DNA of 64,000 nt, from assembly GCA_002682825.1 (NCBI GenBank), contig NOKP01000005.1, positions 1,488,001 through 1,552,000 on the forward strand. The letters are read 5' to 3'. The notes under the pieces were generated by a model, which was not told where the DNA came from, made no database searches, and saw nothing but the letters and a program-made list of their open reading frames with translations. Positions 34,752 through 44,747 of this stretch are shown here, in pieces; within the stretch, counting starts at the first letter, position 1; the number at the start of each line of letters is the position of its first letter. The translations under genes were made by a program, and so were the position numbers. This stretch comes from Neonectria sp. B-13. Lineage: Eukaryota; Ascomycota; Sordariomycetes; Hypocreales; Nectriaceae.

Positions 34752-36013
34752 TCACTCGTACCGAGCGGTAGCCTGCCTCTCGCTCCCATCATTCCAATCC
34801 TCCGATGAGTTGTGAACTTCGAAGCTCCGCCTACTTCTCTGCGCCACCTGACGACTCAGGTCGTCCAGCGGGACCTCCGAAACTGACTCGGCACGCTTGT
34901 GTCCACTCTCGCTGTGGAAATAACTACTTGTGGTCCGTATTGCGTCCTTCCCCTTGAGGTAGCGCAGGAGCGGACGCAGCGTTGGGACGCTGGCTGCCAT
35001 GATGACAATGTTCTGTTCCACTCTAAGTAGCCTTGTTAGCGGGCGTTGCATCTAGCAACGAAGGGCAGAGATCTTACAGGCCCCAGATAACCAATTCTAC
35101 CACGTTGTAAACTAAACGCAGGTAAGTACATGTAGACAGAAGTAGTGGGGGCACCTAGTCATCTTACGAGGATCAACCCGATCGTTGAACAGATGCAAGT
35201 ATGTCGCCTTGACGATGGTTAATATTGCAGACAACAACGTCAGTCCCAGCATGAAGGTGATTTCCAACTTCTCCTGCAACTTCAACTGCAGCTTCCAGAA
35301 CGCATGGATTGGAACAACGGCGAGGACAAGGTCGGTGAAGGCTGTGAAAGCGCTGACAATGTAGGACGAGTAGTTGAATACATCCGTGCTCCAGCAAGTT
35401 CCTTTGGTCGACTGATCCCACAGGTATCTCGTCGGTTGGCATTGGATAAATATGATAATTACTGAGACGGCAGCGAGGATCAACTGGATAGAAACAATTC
35501 CTCGCAGTGTGCGGCGTGATATTGTGCTAGACGTTCGATGAGAATCAAGATGGCGACATTTGGGAGACTGTAGGCAAGAATGTTAAACGCTTTTCTGGTT
35601 AGTAAAAATGCCAAATGGTTGTTAAATCGCGTCTGGACTCACGATATCCAAGAATCTGAATTCTCTTAGTCTTAGCCATTTTCTTGAGGCCTCCTTGCTC
35701 AGCCTGAACCGCCGCCGTATGCAAGCCCAGGCCAAGATCCACCGAAACCTGTACAAAGGAAGATGCGATGATACTGCAAAGCTGCCAAAATTATGAGGGT
35801 TAGTCCGCTTCGATCGTACCGAGTCGTGCTTACCAAGGAAAGAACAATCATCAAGTCGTCCCAACCGGGTCGCCGGAAAATTATCAAGGTCGTGTACAGC
35901 TTCGTCAAAACTGTGAGGATGGCCATGCCCGTGAAAATCCAGGCGACCAGGCTCAGCTGAGTCTGCTTGGACTCCTTGAGATAATCGTCGTCCATGTTGG
36001 GAAAAGTCTTCAT
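34752..36013 (-). pseudogene. Rhodopsin-like seven-helix membrane protein, one-base frameshift
   Basis: Exons (5' to 3') 36013-35834, 35781-35643, 35589-35168, 35111-35078 and 35022-34752. The spliced protein is a typical fungal integral membrane protein of the rhodopsin-like family: VAWIFTGMAILTVLTKLYTT, GWDDLMIVLSLL, SSFVQVSVDLGLGLH, YSLPNVAILILIERL, LAAVSVIIIFIQCQPTRYLWD, TDLVLAVVPIHAFWKLQ, MLGLTLLSAILTIVKATYL, VELVIWGL-VEQNIVIMAAS and a cytoplasmic Ser/Arg-rich tail. Within exon 3, near 35525-35535, the frame moves by one base between LILIERL and STISRRTLRGIVS; total exon length is one short of a multiple of three. Either a recent one-base deletion or an assembly error. The start could also be 35995. 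It is divergent from the O-methyltransferase at 36814. Confidence 0.8.
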
Positions 36014-36813
36014 TTTTGGTCCCGGCAGGTCGGTAGGGATTGCTGCACAAGAAGCAAGTTCATGCGGTACCATTGAATAGAACCAACAGAATGGCCTCCC
36101 TGGCAAAGGGAACCAACTCGCAGAGGTTCCTCAAGGATTCCAGCTTCCCGAAACTGACGGAAGGCCAATCGCCACCATCCATGTGGTCAGTACCTTGTGA
36201 TGAACGAACCCCTCTCAGCCACTGAACGTTGATACCGTTAACCACAGTTGTACCGTGTTAGCAGCAGACATTCCGCTACGTGGAAATGCATAAAGTTGTC
36301 ACATTGCATCCATCTATGCAGGTCTAGACATGGTTTGTGTCGTACAGTGATGTGATTGCCAGCACGTCCCCAACCTCCCGCAGTTTTCTCTTTCTCCCAA
36401 CCAACCGTCTAGCTCTAGCTTGAAATCTCCGTCGAGATGGAACGGCAATCATGAATGTGGCGCCATTGGGAACATGGATCGCACTGCTGGGATGCTTTAT
36501 GTGAGTGGGGAAGTTCAAGGATTGTATTGCAGACTGCACATGCACCAACAGATAGGTCCACATTGTTGGTTGTTGGTTGTTGGTTGCTGGCTGTTGGTAG
36601 TTGGTTGACGGCACCGTTGCCGTATCTGGACATATCGGACCCCTTTCCGCTCCCGGGACCGGGGGAATGATGAACTGATGGTGTGGGTGGTAGATTGGCG
36701 GCAGCGGAATTGAAGATTGGCGGTAACGAGAGATTAAAGACTTGGGTTGTCGCATATTCCATGATCCCTTGGACGCCCATCTCCCTTCGCATTAAGTAAC
36801 CGACTTTGCAACC
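36014..36813. promoter_or_regulatory. Divergent promoter region with a 7-nt microsatellite
   Basis: 800 nt between the starts of the rhodopsin-like gene (minus) and the O-methyltransferase (plus). It includes a short simple repeat of TTGTTGG-type units at about 36563-36607. Shared regulation of the two genes is possible but inferred. Confidence 0.5.
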
Positions 36814-38053
36814 ATGAAATCCTCTGATATTATTGAGCGCATGCAGGCCGCCTCAGCGGCACTCGAAAATAACGAGTTTGGCGCTCGTGAGACGCTCCTT
36901 GATCTGAACCGCGAGCTGCTTGCCGAGCTCGAGACGCCCACGGACTTTCTGCAGCGACTGTACTTTGCCACGGTGAGTTTCAACTGTCTGCTACATGCAC
37001 CTCTCTTCTCGGCAGCTAACCCTGCGTCCCCAGGCCTCCCTGTCAGGTATTCTAGAGATTGCTGCCAACAAGAAGATATTCCAACTCCTGGAGGATGCCG
37101 AGGATGGCCTCAGCACCGAAGCTCTCGCCGAAAAGACGGGCATCGAGGTGCCTCTTCTCGGCCGATTCATGCGGCACTTTGCTGCCCATAGAGTTGTTCG
37201 ATACTCCAAGCTAAGCGGCTGGCAAGCCACGGAATTGTCCAACGCCCTCGCCACGGACAGATATCAGCAAAGCATCCTGTTCTGCCATCGCGCTGCCTCG
37301 AGGTCGTTCCGCAACTTCCCCGAGCACTTTGAAAAGGCCGGTTACAAAGCCCCTGGCTTAACAGACGGGCCGTACCAGTCATGCTTCAACTCGTCGCTCC
37401 CGTTCTTCGACTGGTTGGCCGCCAACCCGCCCTTTGTTGACTGGTTCGCATCCTTCATGTCTGTGTACCGCGCCGGCAACCTGGACTGGTGGACCTTCTA
37501 CCCCGTTGCAGAGCGCCTGGCCAACGGCTTTGAGAAAGACATTAGCGACGTGTTTGTTGTCGACGTCGGTGGCGGCAGGGGCCACGACCTTGTCGCCTTT
37601 GCTGGGGGATATCCCGCCCCGCCCGGCAGATTGATTCTGCAAGACCAGCCTGAGGTCATCGCGACCGTTCAAGAGGATCCTCCTTTCGAGCTCCAGTCGC
37701 ACAACTTTTATACTCCACAGCCCGTTGAGCACGCTCGCGCTTACTTCCTCCACTCGATCCTGCACGACTGGAGCGACGAGAACGGCGTCAAGATCCTGCA
37801 GAACCTGAAGCCAGCCTTGAAGCCTGGCTACTCCCGGGTCCTGCTTAACGAGATTGTCTTGTCTGAGGAGCAGCCCTCGGTGCCTGCTACTGCCATGGAT
37901 ATGATGATGCTGGGACATCTAGGTGCATCGCGCGAGCGCACCGAGGGAGAGTGGCGAGCCATTGTTATCGAGGCTGGTCTTGAGATTGCAAATATTTACT
38001 CCAATCCTGGATCACCCGAGAGTATTATTGAGCTTGCGCTGCCCTCTGCTTAA
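36814..38053 (+). CDS. Family-2 O-methyltransferase
   Basis: Exons 36814-36972 and 37034-38053 (61-nt intron, donor GTGAGT, branch GCTAAC, acceptor CCCAG) encode 392 aa, the usual size. The N-terminus carries the dimerisation and winged-helix part (ASLSGILEIAANKKIFQLL; LLGRFMRHFAAHRVVRY). The catalytic part has VDVGGGRGHDLVAFA (SAM binding), RLILQDQPEVI, and the diagnostic HSILHDWSDENGVKIL with the His that acts as catalytic base. Such enzymes methylate phenolic or other hydroxyls of aromatic polyketides and similar metabolites. In this neighbourhood of two other methyltransferases and redox enzymes, secondary metabolism is likely, although no core synthase is visible. Confidence 0.92.
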
Positions 38054-38825
38054 GTATTGAGAGTATTAATTTATTATTTTAAGCTTTAATCATGACGGCC
38101 CTACTATGATGGCCTGTTGGGACTCTCCAACGTCCTTAATCGCGGTGACAACAGCCAACAGACTTCTCAGCGAGCACATTAAACATGAGTCTTCCCGCTG
38201 CGGCCTGGCTTGAGATTATTTATGCTTGGCTCTCACTGAAGTGAGCAACTGCATCCTAGAGACGTGGGGTTGAGAAGCCCAAGTGCTTCCCCCGTTCTAA
38301 CTTTGGCTCTACAATCACGTTTCTTGGGTGTTCACTCGCGACCTTGTAAAACGACTTGGGCGACCTCTCCACTCGGCAATTACAGGCGACCTCTAACCAA
38401 TTCGAATCATTGCTATGGCCGAGTCGGCGCGGCAACGATGTGACATCGATCGTCGTCTGCTGCCTCCCTGAACGCCAAGGTTGAAAACAGGCCAGCGCTG
38501 TCCACAGGATGAAAAATGTAGTAGATGCGTTCCTGTCGATGGTCTTGTTTTCTGAGCGCAGACCTATCCGGGAGGGACGTGTCTTCAGTCATTAAGCAAT
38601 AATTCGCAGACCCAGGAAACTCTTCATAAGGTACGCAACATCAATCTTTTCTGACATAACTACAAATGGTTAAATAATAGAAAAAACAGCTTTTCAGAGA
38701 ATACGTAGAGTGTCTCCATCCTATCCGCGGCTCCCAGTACATTGCAAACCCCATTTACTGTTCCTGAGATTTGTGTTAAAGAAGTGCAAGGTTTACCGAA
38801 GTAAGAAACCCTTCGTAGCACATTC
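38054..38825. other. Intergenic, convergent 3' flanks
   Basis: Between the O-methyltransferase (plus) and the SDR (minus). No gene recognised. Confidence 0.55.
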
Positions 38826-39533
38826 TCAAGCCCCGGCAATCCTGATTTCCTCTGACCACTTCTCTCTATCCTGGTTGTACAACTCCCATGCTTTGCCGGC
38901 GATATTTGTCGGATTCATGATCGGATCGGAGTCCCGAACATAGCCGACAACGGTAAGCAAGCAGATGTGGATACCATCCGCACTGAAGCGATCTCGCAAC
39001 GAGCGAGTCAAGTTCTTCTGGGCAGCTTTGGCCAAAGATAGAGAGAACAGATCGGTTTGCGGCGTCTCGGGCAGGTGGGAGCTGGTTACCATCAACGTCG
39101 GTTTCGCGGTAGCATCTGTCTTGGCCACCGAAGACAGCTGCGGAATGGACCACTTCGCGACTTGATGCAACGCGATGGTCGAAATTCTGAAATCCTGGAG
39201 GATGTCGTCATCATGAGTCTCCAAGAGCGTAGATTGGCGGACGAGTGCAGCATTGAAAAGTACGAATTCCGGTGTGCCGAGATCAGATGTGATTTGCTTC
39301 AGGGTCTCAGCCAAGGCTGTCCCGTCCGATATGTCTGTCGAGTAGGTTTTCACTGATATTTGATCCGGGGAGGCATTAACGACTGTGGCCGCATCCTTTT
39401 TGAGTTGCTCAATGTTTCGCGCGACGAGTGCCACCTTGTTGAATCTCTTCTCGGCGAATATCGCGGCCGTATGAGTGCCAATGCCGGGGCCGGAGCCAAT
39501 GATGACGGCTAAAGAATCGGTCCTGGACGACAT
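38826..39533 (-). CDS. Atypical short-chain dehydrogenase/reductase lacking the catalytic Tyr
   Basis: Intronless, 235 aa. The Rossmann start is AVIIGSGPGIGTHTA (glycine motif), followed by KVALVARN (cofactor loop), STDISD, and FVLFNAALV in place of NNAG. At the active site the expected YxxxK is replaced by FSLSLAKAAQ: the Lys is kept but a Leu sits where Tyr should be, and no Ser-Tyr dyad is visible. This is typical of a divergent group of fungal SDR-like proteins. NAD(P) binding is likely; catalysis by the classical mechanism is not. It is head-to-head with the acyl-CoA dehydrogenase gene. Confidence 0.85.
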   Translation of the reverse strand: MSSRTDSLAVIIGSGPGIGTHTAAIFAEKRFNKVALVARNIEQLKKDAATVVNASPDQISVKTYSTDISDGTALAETLKQITSDLGTPEFVLFNAALVRQSTLLETHDDDILQDFRISTIALHQVAKWSIPQLSSVAKTDATAKPTLMVTSSHLPETPQTDLFSLSLAKAAQKNLTRSLRDRFSADGIHICLLTVVGYVRDSDPIMNPTNIAGKAWELYNQDREKWSEEIRIAGA

Positions 39534-40350
39534 GTTGAAGGTACTGATGCGAGTTGCTCTAGAAATCTAGGAAATAGCACACGGTGATTGAGGATACTTA
39601 TAATGTGACATGGCTAACAAATCAACTGTTGCATTTGTCATTTATGGCTTACAATGCGCAGCTGCCTCTAGAGCAAACGTTAAGTTGCCCCTCTTACGTG
39701 CAGAAAAATTTGAGGTGGAAACTTTCTTAGTGACATCATAATGGTGTCGCACAAAATTGACATCTCCGAGGACGGCGGGACGGCCGAATAGATACAACAG
39801 TACACCTCGTTTCAGCTTTTTAGTCAGCTCGCTCCATGTAGAATTGACATCTCCGCGGGCGTCGAAACTGCGGGATAGGATTAATAATGAGGGGTATGTT
39901 AACAATTTGTTTCCATCGAATTCCAATTCTGTACCAACGTGGTTAGAATGATAAGAATGAATGAGGCACCGAGGTCTGTATCTATGCTATGGTATATACC
40001 CTCAGTCATGTTGTCCGACATGACCGGGTCTAGCGGTCGGAATTGCTACACGTTATAGTATAAGGAAGTGAATAATGAAGGGGTTAAACAGGTGATTCTA
40101 GTTGATAATTATTATAGCTAGAACTGGGCTCCTGTCATGACGTTGTTATGACTTATAATGATACTTCTACTTGTTCCTTGTCTAAGGGATTTCCCCTCTT
40201 TTCGGCTCACTTCGGCCTCCCTTATCCTTAGTCATCGGGCGCGGCCGATCCTTCCGTCTGACACATGTCTTTCGTCAGTCACACTAGATATCACCAAACA
40301 CCCCGCCCGAGAAGATTACACCAAGAACCGAGTTTCAACCACAAACCATA
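39534..40350. promoter_or_regulatory. Divergent promoter of SDR and acyl-CoA dehydrogenase genes
   Basis: 817 nt between two head-to-head start codons. No individual site can be named. Frames within it are short and unrecognised. Confidence 0.5.
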
Positions 40351-41697
40351 ATGATTGACTTTAGCCTTTCCGAATCGCAAAAGCAAATTCAGCTGCGAGC
40401 GCGCCAATTCGCAGAAGAATCTCTGTCTAGCGCTGCCGCTATCTACAACAAAGAACTGAACCAAAAGTCTAGATTTCAATCGACCCAACCCATCTATCGC
40501 GCAGCATGGTCCCATGGCCTTCTCAAGGCGCAAATCCCTGGCCCTCTCGGTGGCACTGGCGCCAATGCCGTTGATCTCGCCATTCTCGTTGAGGAGCTTT
40601 TTGCAGTCGACCCAGCCACTTCAATCACCATCTGCGGCAGTGGCCTCGGTCTCTTGCCTGTGATCATGGCCGGTTCTGAGCAACATAATCGATTGCTTGA
40701 GCCCTTCTTGGCCGAGGAAGGGGATCTCTTGGCCAGTTTCGTTCACTCGGAACCTGGCGGTACAGCTAATTGGTTAGAGAAAGGCGGCAAGGGTCTCCAG
40801 ACAACGGCCACAAAGGATGGGGATAGCTGGATCATACATGGTGAGAAGGTTAGTATTTTCCTGCATAGTTTCCATGTTTCACTTTTACTGACTCAACAAA
40901 TGAAGCTGTGGACGACCAATAGTGGTGGTTGGGATGGAAAAGGTGCGGCTCTTCAGTGCGTAGTATGTCGACTAGCCGAAAAACCTGGCGCCCCCCAGGA
41001 TCCATCAGTGGATCCAAAGTCTCTCATATGCATATTGGTTGTCACGAAAGATGAATTGTCCACAAATGAGCCGGGCTCCTATGAAGTTTTAAGCGATCCT
41101 GAGTTGGCAGGTTTTCGAGCAGCCTCTGGTCCCCACAGCAGATTCACACATTTCCGCGTGCCAGGAAAGAACTTACTGGTTCCGCCCGGACAGGGAGCCG
41201 AGGTCGTCGAGAAGACTTTCGGCTGCTCAGCGGCCCTCGTCGGCGCCATGGCCGTGGGTGTCATGCGTCAGACCTTCGAAGTCGCTCTCGACTTCGCAAA
41301 GTCAAATGACCGTGGTGGCTCTGTACCTCTCATCCAGAGACAAAGCGTCTCTGATATTCTCATTAATATCAAGATGAAGACTGAGGCATCGCGTTATCTG
41401 GTATGGAAGGCACTGCATGCGTGGGAGGCTGGTCCCGGAGACTTCAAGCAGCGCTTGGAGTTGGCGCTGGAAGCCAAAATATTCTGTTCGGACAACGCAG
41501 TTGACAGCGTGGTTGAAGCAATGAAGGCCGTGGGCATCAAGTCATATGCCGAGAACATGCCCTTCTCACGGCTCTTGAATGATGCGATGTGCCTACCTTT
41601 GTTTGATGGGGGCAACATTGGCGTCCGTCGAAGGCAACTGGAGCAAATATTTGCTGCTGAGGACTATAAACCTTGGGCGAGTACGTATACAGAATGA
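40351..41697 (+). CDS. Acyl-CoA dehydrogenase family flavoprotein
   Basis: Exons 40351-40848 and 40906-41697 encode 429 aa. The 57-nt intron (GTTAGT...ATGAAG) is a multiple of three and has no stop, so the DNA reads through as 448 codons; removing it restores HGEKLWTTNSGGWDGKGA as in relatives. Family features: the helical N-terminus (FSLSESQKQIQLRARQFAEE), GLLKAQIPGPLGG, DLLASFVHSEPGG (flavin/substrate loop), a beta domain, and the C-terminal helical bundle (GAMAVGVMRQTFEVALDFA, AVGIKSYAENMPFSRLLNDAM). It would oxidise an acyl-CoA or a related substrate with FAD. No peroxisomal SKL-type ending (ends YTE); location unclear. Confidence 0.88.
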   Translation: MIDFSLSESQKQIQLRARQFAEESLSSAAAIYNKELNQKSRFQSTQPIYRAAWSHGLLKAQIPGPLGGTGANAVDLAILVEELFAVDPATSITICGSGLGLLPVIMAGSEQHNRLLEPFLAEEGDLLASFVHSEPGGTANWLEKGGKGLQTTATKDGDSWIIHGEKVSIFLHSFHVSLLLTQQMKLWTTNSGGWDGKGAALQCVVCRLAEKPGAPQDPSVDPKSLICILVVTKDELSTNEPGSYEVLSDPELAGFRAASGPHSRFTHFRVPGKNLLVPPGQGAEVVEKTFGCSAALVGAMAVGVMRQTFEVALDFAKSNDRGGSVPLIQRQSVSDILINIKMKTEASRYLVWKALHAWEAGPGDFKQRLELALEAKIFCSDNAVDSVVEAMKAVGIKSYAENMPFSRLLNDAMCLPLFDGGNIGVRRRQLEQIFAAEDYKPWASTYTE

Positions 41698-41715
41698 GCA
41701 ACGAGGGCAAGGAGG

Positions 41716-41976
41716 TTAATTTGTCCTGCGGCCAAAGTTAATGAGAGTCTCAAAGCTCTTACCAACCAACATTGAACTATTGAACTTGAGGTCAATTCTA
41801 GACGCAAGGGTTGCCCAATCCTCCATTTTACTGACGTCCATTTGCAGTGTGTCAAAGTTTTGCTGATTGTGTACGTAGTAGAGCAGTACCATCGTTACTA
41901 AGAAGAACAGGATTTGTCTTAGTGGCTTCACAGGCGTGAGAGCCGTATGACTGCCGGCTATGAGAACCTTCAGCAT
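41716..41976 (-). CDS. Hypothetical 86-aa protein with one membrane segment
   Basis: Starts MLKVLIAGSHTAL and contains one hydrophobic stretch (ILFFLVTMVLLYYV) followed by a polar C-terminal half. No family recognised. It could be a fragment; its position 19 nt beyond the acyl-CoA dehydrogenase stop on the opposite strand gives little support. Confidence 0.25.
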   Translation of the reverse strand: MLKVLIAGSHTALTPVKPLRQILFFLVTMVLLYYVHNQQNFDTLQMDVSKMEDWATLASRIDLKFNSSMLVGKSFETLINFGRRTN

Positions 41977-42461
41977 GTGGCAAAACTTTCCCCTGGCTTG
42001 ACCGCTCTACTGGCCAATACCTCAAGTCTCACAGCGCAAGGCATATGCCACTCCCATACACCGACAGTACCTTTTTAAGCATGCCGTAATCTTCCGCTTC
42101 ACTGCATTCTCCTTCTGTTTTATGCACTGTCTGTATCAGTTAGCCTAAACAAATTACACAATTTACCCTATACGGATGAAATGGTAAAATTTAGTACCAC
42201 TATGAAATTTGAGTTTAACCTAGCTGCAGGGAGTTGATCTGTGAATATGCATAGTGGAAGAGCTTCCAAGGAAAGTCCTGAAGTTTCCAGGAAAAAGATA
42301 TAGATGATCGGAATGAAACATGCGTTCAGAACGGAGAAAATGACATATGTTCTGATGAGCTCACGTTAGTTTCAAATCCGACGGTGAATTCGAATGCCCT
42401 CATTCGTGAGTGAATTTACTTCCAGCCGATATTCGTAGTACAGATTGGCGTGAACATAACT
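41977..42461. other. AT-rich spacer, nothing recognised
   Basis: No gene seen between the small hypothetical frame and the dispersed repeat at 42462. Confidence 0.5.
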
Positions 42462-42540
42462 GTCACATATAAGTCATAGTTGTACTACGCATTAGCGGAG
42501 TGCGCATTCCATTTTGCCGTAGCTAGCAATGCGACAATAA
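42462..42540 (+). repeat. Dispersed repeat copy A
   Basis: About 79 nt resembling copy B at 48070-48146 in the same orientation, by eye about three quarters identical. Shared blocks include ACGCAT-AGCGGAGT and CATTCCAT/CTTTCCAT. The copy lies at the point where similarity of the adjacent minus-strand transporter to its family ends. Nature (MITE, LTR or gene relic) unknown. Confidence 0.5.
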
Positions 42541-43590
42541 CGACCACAAAAGGTAAAGAGCCAGTTACTCATGACGGAAAGCGAAACTCCGCGGCTTCGT
42601 GTGCGTAAGTTCGTAATTTCAGCAGGCGCCGAGAAACAGTGACTTTCTCCTGCCAAACCTCTCGATTGTCCAAAAGGGGACAAGAGCCGCCACGAGGTAT
42701 TCAATGCCGTTGAAGCCTCCGACAAGTAGGGAGATTTTTCGGTCCAGACCGACAGAATTCTCAAGGACGTAAGAAATGTAGTACGTCAAGAGGTTAATTC
42801 TAGGATAATGAAGATGATTGGTTAGTGCTAATCGTATGCTTGAATCAGTTTTGGACAATCCACTTGCCCACTCAGCTGCTAGCAGCCCATCCCTCCCGCA
42901 CAGAGGGCCATACGTCTCCAATTCTGCATCTTCCCGCCATGGAAAAGCTCTGCAAAGGAGAACTCACCTTCTGCACTCTTTTCCATTTCTCGTGCAATGA
43001 CAATATTGTTGTAAGTTGCGTTGACAGTCCTGGTATGCTCGTTCTCGTTCCTGTCCTTCGATTTGGGGGTGATCCATTCCAACACCTCCTTAGCTTCTTC
43101 GTCAAGCCCTGCAGACACAAGCCACCGAGAAGACTCGGGAAGAACTAAGTCAGGGCACGTTAATAAACCAATAATCACGGCGAGGGCGCGGCGTTTCCAG
43201 CCCTCAGTCAATTAGCAAGTACTTACAGATGACCATAACCAACATGATAAGACCAAAGAGCATCTGCAGGGCTTTATTGAATTGTCAGCACCTTCATGAC
43301 GAGCTTCGCATTGAATATTGCTCACAGATTGGGAAGCGGAATTGCATGTCGCTCGTGTAATTTGCGCAGCCATAATCCACCCTTGTTTGTTGTCAATCCT
43401 TTGTTTGCAGTTTGATGTAGCACTTGGAGTATATCTGTACTCACCAGTATGCAATGACCACACCCCAGATAATAAGCCAGCCGTTGAATGCCGCAACCTT
43501 TCCTCTTTTCTCGTGTCCTGAGATTTCAGACGCCCATGTTGGAATGGTTGAAAAGTTCAACCCATTGCCCTGCGATTATGGAGATTAGCA
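42541..43590 (-). pseudogene. Broken MFS sugar transporter, internal part only
   Basis: Minus-strand segments follow the sugar porter family in order: GNGLNFSTIPTWASEISG and GKVAAFNGWLIIWGVVIAYW (helices 4-5 region), LFGLIMLVMVI, LPESSRWLVSAGLDEEAKEVL (the PESPRWL-type loop), NWRRMALCAGGMGC, INLLTYYISYVLENSVGL, FWTIERFGRRKSLFLGA and PAEITNLRTRSRGVSLSVMSNWLF. Introns between them look functional. However, TAG at 42879-42881 replaces the first Gln of the expected QQ(L/M)SG motif (a CAG-to-TAG change), the N-terminal three helices are absent, and the C-terminus stops at the repeat near 42541. Immediately upstream on the same strand is an aldo-keto reductase fragment. Confidence 0.75.
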
Positions 43591-43624
43591 TCCTCGTATC
43601 GTGGGGAACGCACTTGAGGAATCA

Positions 43625-44060
43625 CTTACCAACCTCAAGACTCACTCTAGTGCATTCTGGGTTGTACTCGAAAGCGATTGGAAAGTGAATCAAGTATAGG
43701 TCAATGTACCCAAGACCCCACTCTTCGACCTGCTTAGTCGCTACTTTAATAGCTCGCTCTCTGCATTAAATTCTCGAATTAGCTCGTGACCAGTCATGTT
43801 TACAAGGGCTGGGAGTGTCAAGACGGACCTACGATGGCACGTATTCCATAGCTTCGTCGTGACGAAGACATCCTCCCGCTTGATGATACCTTCCTCAATT
43901 GCTCTTTGAATGCCCTGGCCGGCTTCCTTCTCGTTTCCATAGTCATACGCGCCACTGAACAGCCTGTAACTGGACTGAATAGCCTGGGTGTTTCACTTTA
44001 TTAGTCGCTTGCACTCGAACCTTTGAAAAATATCTCACCTCGTAGACCAAGAAGCAGATA
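43625..44060 (-). pseudogene. N-terminal half of an aldo-keto reductase (xylose reductase-like)
   Basis: Reads [45 protein letters not shown], then after an intron [20 protein letters not shown] and LYLIHFPIAFEYNPE. These are the Asp/Tyr (GAYDYGNE), Lys (TTKLW) and LDLYLIHFPIA blocks of D-xylose-reductase-like AKRs. The C-terminal half (GVSNF, NADPH-binding loop) is missing: the frame passes directly into the transporter segment at 43590. The exon before YRLFSG (ending FLVYE) is poorly conserved and no start was found. Confidence 0.7.
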
Positions 44061-44747
44061 AATACGAAATTAGCCCGGCCTTCGAGAATACTATGCGCAA
44101 ATCTTCCGAATGCACAAATAAATATGCAGCAATTCTTTCAAACATTTATTCTTACCCATCGCAGCGTCTAAGCTAACAGTACATCAAAGACTAGTAGTAT
44201 CGACATGACCAAGGGCATACAAATTTGTGACTACCTCATTACTAGTAATCAGTGTGGCGTTGTCTTAAAACAACTTGCGATTGAATGATCAGATCACAGG
44301 CTGAAGTGTTTCCTTATTCGCACTGGTATTTCATCTTCTCCAATTACATTATTTCGGTGGAATACAACATGGAAATATAAGTCATTGAGATCAGTCGTCA
44401 TTATTTAGACGTTGGCTCGGAGGGAACAAAGAAGGTTTCGCAAACGATCCTGTATAAATATTAAACGACCGATTTAGTGCGGTCAGACTTCTCACGAAAT
44501 GTTGTCTTACACATATATAGACCTTACACCTAATTAAGCTATTGTATATTATCTAATGTGTCGCTTTGTTCATCTGCGATATTGTCCGAGGCTAAAATAA
44601 GCCTACAAATAGACAGTCCCACGGCACGCGTCTACTGCAGATGCTCAGGATCAACTCAAGTTCGCTGTCTCAGGTTCTTCTTTTCACTTCCCAAACCCGA
44701 GAGCCTCTTGCCCGTTTCTCGAAAATAAGAGTCTCCAACTTACTGCT
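44061..44747. other. AT-rich intergenic region
   Basis: No gene recognised between the reductase fragment and the stop codon of the adhesin-like gene. Confidence 0.55.

Noticed and set aside
36563..36607. TTGTTGG-type repeat considered as a telomere-like tract or regulatory element
   Set aside because: It does not match TTAGGG telomere repeats and is short; treated as a microsatellite.
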